DNA of 19,238 nucleotides, taken from assembly GCA_028565635.1 (NCBI GenBank), contig JAOXYB010016110.1:1-19238 (forward strand), given 5' to 3'. Of the stretch, positions 1-8,473 are shown piece by piece. Below the pieces are notes generated by a model that ran no database searches, had not been told where the DNA came from, and was given only the letters and a program-made list of their open reading frames with translations. Origin of the DNA: Phoronis ovalis (Eukaryota > Phoronida > Phoronidae). Every line of letters starts with the position of its first letter. Position 1 is the first letter of the stretch. Position numbers and translations under genes: made by a program.

Positions 1-54
1 TTTTTAAGACAACATTTCGAAAATCGAAAGATGTATGTTATATAAATAACTCAC

Positions 55-217
55 TCGCTATTCTTCCTATTCTGTCTATCAATGATTGCAAGCGTAGTAT
101 ACGTTTTATCAAGATTCACTTCGAAACGTTTATTCCATACTACAGGCGTGACGTAAGAATTCCTCTTATAATGAGTTTCGAGCTGTGAAACAACCTTTTC
201 AAGAATATCATCAGGTT
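55..217 (-). CDS. Exon 3 of the DED gene: pre-NACHT segment of an NLR-like protein (gene runs off the window)
   Basis: The exon follows a textbook acceptor (TTTGTTTCTATTTACAG) and ends at GA followed by GTGAGT. It starts with two bases and ends with two, and contains 53 whole codons and no stop. The product opens PDDILEKVVSQLE, then HYKRNSYVTPVVW, then WNKRFEVNLDKTYTTL and a basic end. A Tyr-x-Pro-W stretch followed by F-x-x-(D/N)-LDxxYT-L and a basic run is, from general knowledge of the family, typical of the stretch just before the NACHT NTPase in invertebrate NLR-like proteins. The Walker A and B motifs would lie left of base 1 and cannot be seen. The first two bases complete a Glu codon with the last base of exon 2, so DED and pre-NACHT segments read as one protein. 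Confidence is high that this is an exon and moderate for the family. Confidence 0.66.
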
Positions 218-1639
218 CTGTAAATAGAAACAAATCAGAACGCATGCACGTTTATTCAGTAGACAGCACATCAACGAAAAAGTTGTCACTTTGTGATTTT
301 TTTGAGTTTAGCGTTGAAATAAAGAAAAATCAATATTTATCTAGGAGCAATTATAAAAATGATAAATTTGTGTTCCATGGCAACGACGAACATAAGAAAT
401 AAGCTAGCAGTTATAATTTTACACTTTGCTGAAAATGTTGGTGTAGTATGGTAATTCGTTTTAGAGATATAGAACAAAGCGTGAAGGATACTGTCAACAC
501 AAGTAAAAGATGTTTTGTAATGCAGTGTAGCATCAATACCATGATATAGAACTTTAGCCAGGCAAGTCTAATATAGACTTTACTGTATGCTTAATGGCAA
601 CGTCACTTTTCATAACTCAGTTTTGAAAATTTCACACTATGAAGGCATCAATATGCTAGCAAAACATACATTTTTATTCATGGACATAACTTGTGATAAT
701 ATAGTTAAATTTTAAACAATAGATCTGCTAGTGCAGAGGTATCTTATTGGAAAGCAACCTATATTGTTGAACTCTGAGTGTGTGTGTTTGTCCTAGTGTC
801 ATTCTATTAGCCTCACACACTGAGGCTAACACATGTTAGGTATAGTCTTACATATGAAGAAGTGGTCCTAATTTGCAAAAAAAATATGAAACAGACGAAG
901 TATCTTTACGCGTGTAAACAATGTTTTAAACAAAAAATGGGAGATGTCCTGACATCACTATAATGTTCGATTTAAAACGATATCTATATCCTTCGCACAA
1001 TACCAAAATAGTACAGTGTCTGCTCTTAACTAGTTGCTGATGGCTACTTTAAATCTATGTACTGGCACATGTATGCCACAATATACAGTATGCTCGACGT
1101 AAAGAAGGGTAAAAGGTTCAGCCACTTAAAATTAGCATGACAGCTAGGTAGGACGCATTGCTGATAATGTTGGATACCTGTACTCAAATAGTTTGCAACT
1201 TTTATCCAAAGTTGTTTTATTTTGTGTTGTCATAGTGTCTTTATTTACCGTCATGCTTTCTTTTTGTCCCTTTTCTCGTAGTTAGGAAGGAACTTGTGCC
1301 AGGGTTAACATCTTCATTAGTTGCATTTGCTTCAAATAATTCATCTAAATAAAAATTATACATTGTAAGCTGCAAAAATGATGCAGTGTGTTATCTGTTA
1401 AGGACATTTGTTTAATAGCAGACAACAGTAGTACGTTTAAACCTTTTTTGCACTAAAACTTTAAAATTAACATATGGATTTCGGGATGACACGGGAGAGT
1501 GGGATATACTATAGTACTAAAGATTCGAATTGTGTCCAAGAATTAAAAGGCAGATTTAGTCGATGTTTGCGTTGTATGAGTCATTTGAAAACTATAAGTC
1601 CAGTTTCTACTATATCAGGTACAATATTTAAGATCATAC
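218..1639 (-). other. Intron 2 of the DED-NACHT gene candidate
   Basis: This 1.4-kb AT-rich stretch lies between the GTATGA donor at 1639 and the ACAG acceptor at 218-219. It contains the 20-codon read-through extension and its stop (1581-1639), and a perfect 9-bp hairpin at 807-829. No convincing further exon was found. A 16-nt candidate microexon (GACCACTTCTTCATAT on the minus strand, near 852-867, flanked by TTAG and GTAAGA) was seen but has no coding support. Confidence 0.45.
807..829. repeat. Perfect short inverted repeat (hairpin)
   Basis: TTAGCCTCA (807-815) and TGAGGCTAA (821-829) are exact reverse complements around a 5-nt loop CACAC. The hairpin lies inside the long intron of the DED gene. 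No terminator or mobile-element role is evident. Confidence 0.7.
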
Positions 1640-1824
1640 CTCCTAGTTCACTCATTTCTCCTTCACACTTCTCAATAAGTTTCTTAATCTCAGGCAGCCT
1701 AGCTTTGTCAAATAGGTCTATAAGTAAACTATAACCACCATTCCACCAGCTGACTTCACGTTTCTTTGATTCAAGTTTACCTACTAACTCCCGAAAGTCA
1801 GTTACTTTTTCTATTTCAGCTTTG
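1640..1824 (-). CDS. Exon 2 of the DED gene, second half of the DED (alternative end at 1581)
   Basis: The exon begins after the acceptor ACATTTGTTTAG, with a branch-point-like TTCTAAC just upstream, and its phase fits exon 1 (AG+C, Ser). It encodes KAEIEKVTDF, then RELVGKLE, then SLLIDLFDKARLPEIKK and a Lys/Glu-rich end. This matches DED helices 3-6, with ARLPEI standing where many DEDs carry an RxDL motif. Two ends are possible. At GGAG/GTATGA (donor bases 1639-1638) one base is left over, and it joins the AA that begins the exon at 217 to give Glu. If this donor is unused, the frame runs 20 more codons to TGA at 1583-1581 and gives a 116-residue DED-only protein. The spliced form is preferred because phase and product agree. 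The GTATGA donor is weaker than the exon 1 donor, so both forms may exist. Confidence 0.72.
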
Positions 1825-2249
1825 CTAAACAAATGTTAGAAGTCATAGACAGTACATGATTTAATTTCGTGTTGTAAATTTAAAAAATGTTATTACACCC
1901 TAACTGTGAAGGCAAGGCTGGGTTACTCAATTATTATTGGTTGGGATGTAAGGCAGAGTTAACTCCTTTGGATTTGAATTAGGACATTGCATACTTAATA
2001 TACGTTTTCCATTTTATGTTTTAGAATGTTCTCGTTCAAAATGTGGACTACTTCCTCACTGCTACAAGACAATCATTTTGACTGATTTCATTTTACTTTC
2101 AACTTTTTTTATTAATTAGCACAACACGGATTTATTCTAAGGAAGACATTATATGTTTGATTGTTACTTCTAGATTATATACTCAAAATCCGTGCTCGTT
2201 GTCTCAAGTTGTTACGGGGAGTAATAAGGCGTCGAATTGCAACACTTAC
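1825..2249 (-). other. Intron 1 of the DED gene
   Basis: This 425-nt GT-AG intron has donor GTAAGT (2249-2244), acceptor TTTAG (AG at 1826-1825) and a CTAAC-type branch point about 15 nt before the acceptor. Nothing else is recognised inside it. Confidence 0.65.
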
Positions 2250-2356
2250 CTAAGGTATGCATCGCACAGATACTTGATGTCGATAAAGTCATTCGGCTTC
2301 AAATCATTCGTTATTTCTAACAACAACCAGGCATGAAGCTCTTGTTTTGTCTTCAT
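2250..2356 (-). CDS. Exon 1 of a death-effector-domain (DED) gene, first half of the DED
   Basis: This first coding exon supplies helices 1-2 and the start of helix 3 of a death effector domain, a fold that recruits FADD/caspase-8-type partners in the cytoplasm. The ATG at 2356-2354 has A at -3 and an in-frame TAA 18 nt upstream (2374-2372), which supports this start. The 35 codons include LLLEIT (about residues 11-16), a spaced D-F, and IKYLCD (about 27-32). The last of these matches the hydrophobic (L)KFLC-type patch of DED helix 2. The exon ends in CTTAG followed by GTAAGT, a full consensus donor, leaving two bases that join the first base of exon 2 to make a Ser codon. The family call rests on the combined pattern of exons 1 and 2, not on a search. 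Confidence 0.78.
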
Positions 2357-2538
2357 GATGCTGTTTTTACTTTAGCTACCAAGTGCAGTCTTCGTGAAAA
2401 TGACAGTTGTCCTGTAAAATACGTTCATATTCAACTTAAAATGTATCGTTTTAGCAGTTTTTGTAAAGGCTTAGCTATATTAGGACACACTATTTACCCT
2501 TAACGAAACACCAGCACCTAAACGTACTAAGCAAACAC

Positions 2539-3041
2539 TAATATGAGCTTATAACTAAAAGTGTGTATAGGGATATATCAACTTCACAATAATATGAGCT
2601 TATAACTAAAAGTGTGTATACGGATATATCAACTTCACAATAATATGAACTTATAACTAAAAGTGTGTATACGTATATATCAACTTTACAATAATATGAG
2701 CTTATAACTAAAAGTGTGTACACGGATATATCAACTTCACAATAATATGAGCTTATAGCTAAGAGTGTGTATACGGATATATCAACTTCACAATAATATG
2801 AACTTATAACTAAAAGTTAGTACACGGATATATCAACTTCACAATAATATGACCTTATAACTAAAAGTGTGTACACGGATATATCAACTTCACAATAATA
2901 TGAGCTTATAACTAAAAGTGTGTATACGGATATATCAACTTCACAATAATAAGAGCTTATATCTAAAAGTGTATATACGGATATATCAACTTCACAATAA
3001 TATGAGCTTATAACTAAAAGTGTGTACACGGATATATCAAC
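2539..3041. repeat. 51-bp minisatellite, 9.9 copies
   Basis: Units begin with TAATATGAGCTTATAACTAA, continue AAGTGTGTATACGGATATAT and end CAACTTCACAA. They start at 2539, 2590, 2641, 2692, 2743, 2794, 2845, 2896, 2947 and 2998. The period is exactly 51 with no indels, and the last unit is cut after 44 bases. Variation is by substitution only: GAGC/GAAC/GACC near the unit start, GTATACGG/GTACACGG in the middle, and a changed TTAGTAC in the sixth unit. Because 51 is 17 codons, open frames with a 17-residue period appear on the minus strand. They have no start context or splice support and are treated as by-products. The array ends about 185 bp upstream of the DED gene start. Confidence 0.97.
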
Positions 3042-3420
3042 GTTATTACTAAGCGATGTCATTAAACTAAACTTACAGGCAATGCATACATTCCTCGTTT
3101 TTCGTTTTGTAATTCTTCTTGTTCTACTGTACCTTGCTTGTACTTAATGATCTTCGTTTCCTGGTCTACCTGCCTTTTCTTACTAACACTGTAAATACTG
3201 TAATTAACATTCTGGAGATCATATTTAGCTGTGTTTAAAGGATATTAGTATACGCTTACGCCAGCAATCACGTAATATTGTTATAATATATACAATACAG
3301 ATATGAAAAACTGCTTTAAAGCATGTTGTGATATTGAGCTGGAAGTTTCCAATTCAAAATGGCTACGAGCATGTATATGCAATCTATTAATACTGATTTA
3401 ATAAAGCAATAATACCTTAT

Positions 3421-3453
3421 TGACCTAGGTCATATTTATCTACGCATGCGCAG
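3421..3453. promoter_or_regulatory. Nuclear-receptor-like palindrome next to an NRF1-like site
   Basis: TGACCTAGGTCA (3421-3432) is a perfect 12-bp palindrome made of two AGGTCA half-sites pointing outward with no spacer. Eight bases further on, the minus strand reads CTGCGCATGCGTA (3441-3453), close to the NRF1/Ewg consensus TGCGCATGCGC. The pair lies about 1.1 kb upstream of the DED gene start, beyond the minisatellite. It could be part of that gene's promoter or an independent element. Binding is inferred from motif shape only. Confidence 0.35.
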
Positions 3454-3727
3454 TACATGATATGATCCTGTTGTACTATTGATATAATTTACTTGTGTAT
3501 ACAATGTGCTTTTATAAATGACCGCTTGATACTATAATTTATCCGGCTTTCGCCGTAAGTGAACAGTGAACAAGTGAAATATTGACATTGCGTGACACGC
3601 ACACATGTTAAAACTAGGTACGCGAATATATATTATAGTAATTCCGGCCGTACTCCTGTTATAGAAAGCAAGCACATTTTTTAAGTCTATTGTTTGCACT
3701 TCAGAATCCTATACAAATGTGTGGCCT

Positions 3728-3830
3728 ACAACCGGGACTGACAACATGAATAGGACCTGGTTGTGTGTCGTAAGAGAGTGTGATAAGGCTGGGATAACTG
3801 TGACTAGAATAGTGTGCAATTGTTATCCCA
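3728..3830. repeat. Two consecutive hairpin-forming inverted repeats
   Basis: ACAACCGGG (3728-3736) pairs with CCTGGTTGT (3756-3764), with one G-U pair and a 19-nt loop. TGGGATAAC (3790-3798) pairs perfectly with GTTATCCCA (3822-3830). They could be the remains of a small inverted-repeat transposon or a structured RNA. No flanking target duplication was recognised. Confidence 0.5.
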
Positions 3831-4422
3831 AGTGGTGCTATTTTGGGACTCAATGATTTTTAAACAACTACATGAACAGTTTGATGAAGGAACATTTCTT
3901 AATGTTTAACTATGTTTAGCCTGTGTAACCTACTAAGGTTTATGAACGGTATGTGACTGTGTGTATAGTGATAAATATAAATACCAGGTGTTTCCTTGTT
4001 TTGTTATTGAAAAAACAGGGTCCTAGCCAAAGTAAATCTCCATTGTGTTTTTTTTAATATTGTGTTTTTTTTTATTGTTTTTTTTTGTATATTTAATAAA
4101 ATATACAAATCGCAGACATTCTAAGGAAAACATTGCTATTTAATTTCAAATCACTGAAATGCTGAAACATCACTGTTTTATTGAAGGATAGTTTTCCTAG
4201 TTATAGATAAAGCAACGCGCGAAAAGGCACTTTAAATTATATTTATCCCTGTCACTGCTGCGAAAGACACGTTCGTCCTTTACTCCGAAATCGTTGTTTG
4301 CATGTTATAAGGGTGGATACAGTTGAGTTTTTATAGGTTTTGTTGTATATTTTTCACATTAAAACTTTTGTATAAAACTGTTTTCATGAATTCTAATTTA
4401 GAAAGGACCTTCGACATTTTTT

Positions 4423-4437
4423 CACCAGATGGCGCTA
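4423..4437 (+). promoter_or_regulatory. CTCF-like motif
   Basis: CACCAGATGGCGCTA fits the core of the bilaterian CTCF motif (CCASYAGRKGGCRS). A related partial match, CCGATGGCGCTA, occurs at 7505-7516. This is a motif match only and occupancy is unknown. Confidence 0.35.
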
Positions 4438-5724
4438 TCAGTTTTCAAACAGTTTAGTAACTACGGCTCAAATTAAGTACATAAAGCCAGAACAATGAAC
4501 AGATTTAAAGACTCGATGTGTAAGAAAAAACAGTAATCAAAGTTTCTATTTCAATAAATTTGCTACATAATTGTGGAATTGTATAATAATTTTTGACAAA
4601 AAATCATCCTTACGAAAATACAGAGCTACCTGGAATGAAAAAAATCTCACAGAAAGGCACAGACTGCTGCCAACCACTCGCTTCCCTACGTTTTTGTGAA
4701 GATCTTTAGATGACATTTTTAAATATTCTACTGTTTTTTTTATTTGAAAGTTGTCATTACATAATTATGCTTAGTAGAGCAGATCGTTTTTACATTTTCC
4801 TATTTTCTTTTCCATTGTAAGCTTATAGCGTAAAAGAGGAAAAGGTGTATCTGCTTGCATGGATCCAATATTATACTGAAATGTTAAGAGATATTTGTCT
4901 GTTTGACTTGATGTTATCATACAAAAAGGGAACTGCTTATGAATTGTCAAAATTGACTTTACTAATGCTAATTAAAAGGACAACTAGAATACTTTGAGTT
5001 TTAAAAGTTATAATTAATATTTTTCATATGACAAAATTTAACAAATCAAAGGATAAACAAATCAAGACTCATTGACTCGGCAAAACTATTACCTTCATTT
5101 TCTGATCTGTATACACCTTTCATATATAGATAACTCAATCACATCACAAGGTCCCAGCAACAATTTTGTTTAATATATATTATTTTAATGGCAATAAGAT
5201 TAAGAGTACATGTTCTAGCTTGTTAGTGAAATTACCATTTCAGATCAGTATTCTTCATAAAGTTGGTCCCTACAATTAATTCACCATGTAATAATTTGTT
5301 TCCACAAGTATAATGTTTACATTAAATTGATAATGCTGAATTGCTTGCATTTTTTCACAATTTCATCAAATACTTAATCCAGACTGAGACATTGAAGTAA
5401 ACTTATTTGAAATGATTAATTGTTTTGAGATAATGTTACTATTACATATACAATGGTTATATACTACTATTTAAAAGAATCAGCTAAAAGGAAGCACATT
5501 CATTTGTATATTTACAACCTATTTGTAGAGAATATAGTTATTCCAATTGATGTATATAATTATTGGGTTTCACTTTCACAACTTCACATTATTTATAGTC
5601 ATATGATGAATTCGACCCTATCTCCACCAAATCCGCCCGTGCACTAACATCGATTGAATAAAACGTGTAGAGACGTCTTCTTTTTTATGGCAACACTTTT
5701 GAAAATAATGTCTCGTATTTTGTA

Positions 5725-5876
5725 TCATTTACATCCTTGATATGTTTTGTATTCTAAATACTTTGGTTCAACATGTTCTCTTGCTTTCTTCACACTCTTT
5801 GAAGCAATAATTCTGACGGCATCTTTAGACTGTTGAATAGATGCTTTGAAAAAGAGAACATCTTTAAAAATAAACC
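5725..5876 (-). CDS. Unidentified terminal coding exon
   Basis: On the minus strand an acceptor (AATATTTTATTTTTAG) leads into 49 codons ending at TGA (5727-5725). The exon starts with two bases of a split codon. The product begins with a hydrophobic FIFKDVLFF stretch and continues with ASIQQSKDAVRIIASK, then SVKKAREHVEPKYLEY and the end TYQGCK. This reads like a real amphipathic, basic C-terminus rather than random sequence, but I do not recognise the family. No upstream exon with matching phase was identified. It could be the last exon of a gene starting near 6912, or an isolated pseudo-exon. Confidence 0.42.
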
Positions 5877-6825
5877 CTAAAAATAAAATATTATTGTGAC
5901 GACTGATAATCAACAATTAACATACTACCAGTCTGGTGTTGTTGGCATACACCATGGCACAAGTGTTTTATATTAGCAAGAAACTAATAGTTCATGGGAA
6001 TTCATATTGCACAACCTTTAATGGTAAACCAGTAATCACTTTTCTTTTTATAATATCCAGCAATATATGTTTCATGTTGTTCTATTCCTTGTCAAGTATT
6101 TGACAAAAACAATTTACAAGGTGATGTTTAGGGACATGTAAAGGTTAACCATGAATATTCTAATTCAGCACAGGACTCGGCATTAAAGCAACATACTTAC
6201 TCTATATTCCACATTCATAAGATAAAGACGTGATACTGTTTGTCCTCAAAGTTAATAACAATCAATCAGAAGCTACCATCATGGTTATTTGTCAGATGTC
6301 CTTAAATCTGTGTAGAATAGACGTTATATGTGCATATCAAATATCAAATGTTTGCAAACTAAAAGCAAAAATACAATTACAATCCTCACAACGTTTGTCC
6401 ATAATGTCTTTAAAAATTCCCAATTGCTCATAGAAACTACTAGTAAACTAGATAAATTAGAATACCTTTATGCATAGAGCAAAATACAGGTATAATTACT
6501 TGCACACATCTTTACAAATCTTTTGCTAAATAATACAGGTCTGAAAATTATTATTTATTATTTTGAAATCAAGTTAAAACAAAACAGAATGACGCCTAAC
6601 TGTGTTCCACATAATTTTTTGCATGCACTTGAGGATGCTACAGTCAGACCCTTTCAGACCCTTTCAATACTGTCATCCTTTAGTCATGCATAAATTAAAC
6701 TTGTTGTTTTTGTTAACTCTGACTTTAGGAAAGCTGTAACCGGTGACAACTTAACAAAATAAAACCATTAATAAATATAGTTGTTTATGTATTGATATGC
6801 TCACAAAAGGAGGGTATTTCTTAGA
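5877..6825. other. Non-coding stretch, possibly intronic on the minus strand
   Basis: Nothing firm is present. A strong minus-strand donor (GTAAGT at 6200-6195) follows a 44-nt open segment described in the findings. A 10-bp direct repeat CAGACCCTTT is duplicated near 6643-6664. The plus-strand open frame at 6230-6433 looks random. Confidence 0.4.
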
Positions 6826-6912
6826 TCAAAGAACATAAGATTTGTTTCGGTTTTGGCTCAGCATGCTAAGTTTGATGAATGAATCGCGTGAGCGCACGCA
6901 GAACTCCGCCAT
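6826..6912 (-). CDS. Candidate start exon or small ORF with strong Kozak context (uncertain)
   Basis: On the minus strand, AACAATGGCGGAG gives a near-ideal Kozak start at 6912-6910, in the most CpG-rich patch of the region. The frame gives MAEFCVRSRDSF and stops after 28 codons (TGA 6828-6826). Internal GT dinucleotides make only weak donors (GTGCGC, GTTCTT), so it is unclear whether this is a first exon or a fortuitous start. The upstream DNA has promoter-like motifs. It might head a gene that ends with the exon at 5725-5876, but that link is inference only. Confidence 0.3.
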   Translation of the reverse strand: MAEFCVRSRDSFIKLSMLSQNRNKSYVL

Positions 6913-6962
6913 TGTTCATTCACATAATGCGACATGCCGGAATCGTTTGGGTCCACCAAGTG

Positions 6963-7020
6963 CATGCAAATAGTCTATTATAGCTCGAGGCTTTCATTGC
7001 TTCCTTAATACTCACGTGAG
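6963..7020 (-). promoter_or_regulatory. Promoter-like motif cluster
   Basis: Upstream of the ATG at 6912 (minus strand) lie an octamer ATGCAAAT (plus strand 6964-6971), a TATA-like CTATAATAG (6983-6975 on the minus strand) about 65 nt from the ATG, and the 10-bp palindrome CTCACGTGAG (7011-7020) with a CACGTG E-box core. The clustering next to CpG-rich DNA is suggestive. Each motif alone would be weak. Confidence 0.33.
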
Positions 7021-7570
7021 TTGGAGCACAAACCTTCATTTTGAAAGTGTAATACACACAGTTCGCTAAACATTCTGTTGGCATAACATCGCCTCAGAAC
7101 ACCAATAATTGCCAGAGGTCATTAAACGTTAATTTCGTGGAAAGGCAGCCATCTCCTGGAATTCATTTATCGCTGAAGGTCGCTCAGCGAATCTAAAATA
7201 GATGTGATGAGTGTGCTAGATAAGATCATTCTAGTGATATCAAGGCATAACTTTTATTACCTATATATTATGTAGGACATAATGTAAGCCTACTTTTATC
7301 ATTCAGGGTAAGTTATTCCAAATAACCCATTTATAAAATGATTACCCAATAGGAATTCCAGATACTGTCGTAAGACAATTAAAAGCCTTTGGTTATAATG
7401 TTACCTATTTTGGAGTAAAAGATAGTTAGATGTAGCCACAGCGTGAAATGAATAAAAATTCGCTCGGCTAATATCTATCGAATTCTTAAATATCGGTCCG
7501 ATATCCGATGGCGCTACAGTCGTAGCTTGGACATGAATTCGACAAAGATAAGTATGTTGCATCTCAAAAG

Positions 7571-8473
7571 GGGGTTCAGTGGGCTTCGTCGGCTACACCA
7601 GAGTAGCCGCATTTAAATACAAATTCGTGAAAAATCGCATTACATTTTTTTCACTCAAAATAGATGTTTTCTAAAACTTTAACATTCAAGCTATGTCATA
7701 ATGGTATTTTCAAATTATTGTGTAAAATGTATGATATTTAATTAGCGTTTAATTACACCCTATGAAATCATGCAGTACTAACGCTGGTAATCGGTTGCAG
7801 CTACCTGATCCGCATATATTATTGTTTTGGCTGAAAACTCGATCAACTCATCAGAAACAAAAATATATTTGCTTTCAAGAAGGTAAACAATTCACATTCT
7901 ACTAAGATAAGATTAACAAATTATATAGTTACATTAACATAAAATACATTTAATGAGGTATTTTAATTCCACGCATGATTTCATGTGCAATTAAAATTAG
8001 CCGTCAGTATAATATTATAAATATTATAAAGTTTGAAGTAAAGTGCAATGTAAATTGAAGAAAATTAAATATTTATGCCGTAACTAGTGAGTATTTCAGA
8101 AATCATTACGAATGTACCGCCGGCTTAGCCCTAAATACACTAATTCATGTCCGGGTATATTAACCGTCACCGATAACTCTATCACGCATGGGGCGCATTC
8201 AGCGTAGCTGCATTAAATATTCGTCAATCTAATGTTCTAGATAATATAAGATACAAAAATGCAATGTAATATTTATTTAATAAATCTCATAGTTGCATTA
8301 CTAATGTGTAGCCAGCTAGACTATCTGTACGTATCTTCGCTGGCATATTATTTAATAACATGACCGATGACTCAATCAATCAAAAGTAACGAAAACAGGT
8401 CATGTTTTGAAATCATAATTTATATTCTACTATAAAGATAAGGAAACAAATCCAAATTAACATAAAATGCATT
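7571..8473. repeat. Old, diverged tandem duplication
   Basis: Blocks recur in the same order. GAGTAGCCGCATTTAAATAC at 7601 resembles GCGTAGCTGCATTAAAT at 8202, each followed by ATTCGT. TTCACATTCTACTAAGATAA at 7891 resembles TATATTCTACTATAAAGATA at 8421, and both run into ATTAACATAAAATRCATT (7933-7950 and 8456-8473). A middle section with CATATTATT and ACTCRATCAA also lines up loosely. The offset falls from about 600 to 525 bp, implying indels. This is most simply two copies of an old repeat element or a segmental duplication. Confidence 0.45.

Larger units (their letters stand above)
3042..5724. other. Gene-poor AT-rich stretch
   Basis: Apart from the palindromes at 3421-3453, the hairpins at 3728-3830, the T-rich tract near 4049-4087 (TTGTGTTTTTTTT repeated) and a CTCF-like site at 4423, no gene is supported. 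The short open frame at 5453-5647 has random-looking composition and no splice context. An AATAAA occurs near 5656 without an associated plus-strand gene. Confidence 0.5.

Noticed and set aside
1474-1734. Plus-strand open frame
   Set aside because: It is antisense to the DED gene's exon 2 and its composition is that of a shadow frame.
2538-3062. Minus-strand open frames with a 17-residue period
   Set aside because: They follow entirely from the 51-bp tandem array (51 = 17 x 3), are broken by a repeat variant near 2814, and have no splice or start support.
5453-5647. Plus-strand 64-codon open frame
   Set aside because: Tyr/Ile-rich random-looking translation of AT-rich DNA with no splice context or motif.
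6230-6433. Plus-strand 67-codon open frame
   Set aside because: No coding character and no recognisable motif.
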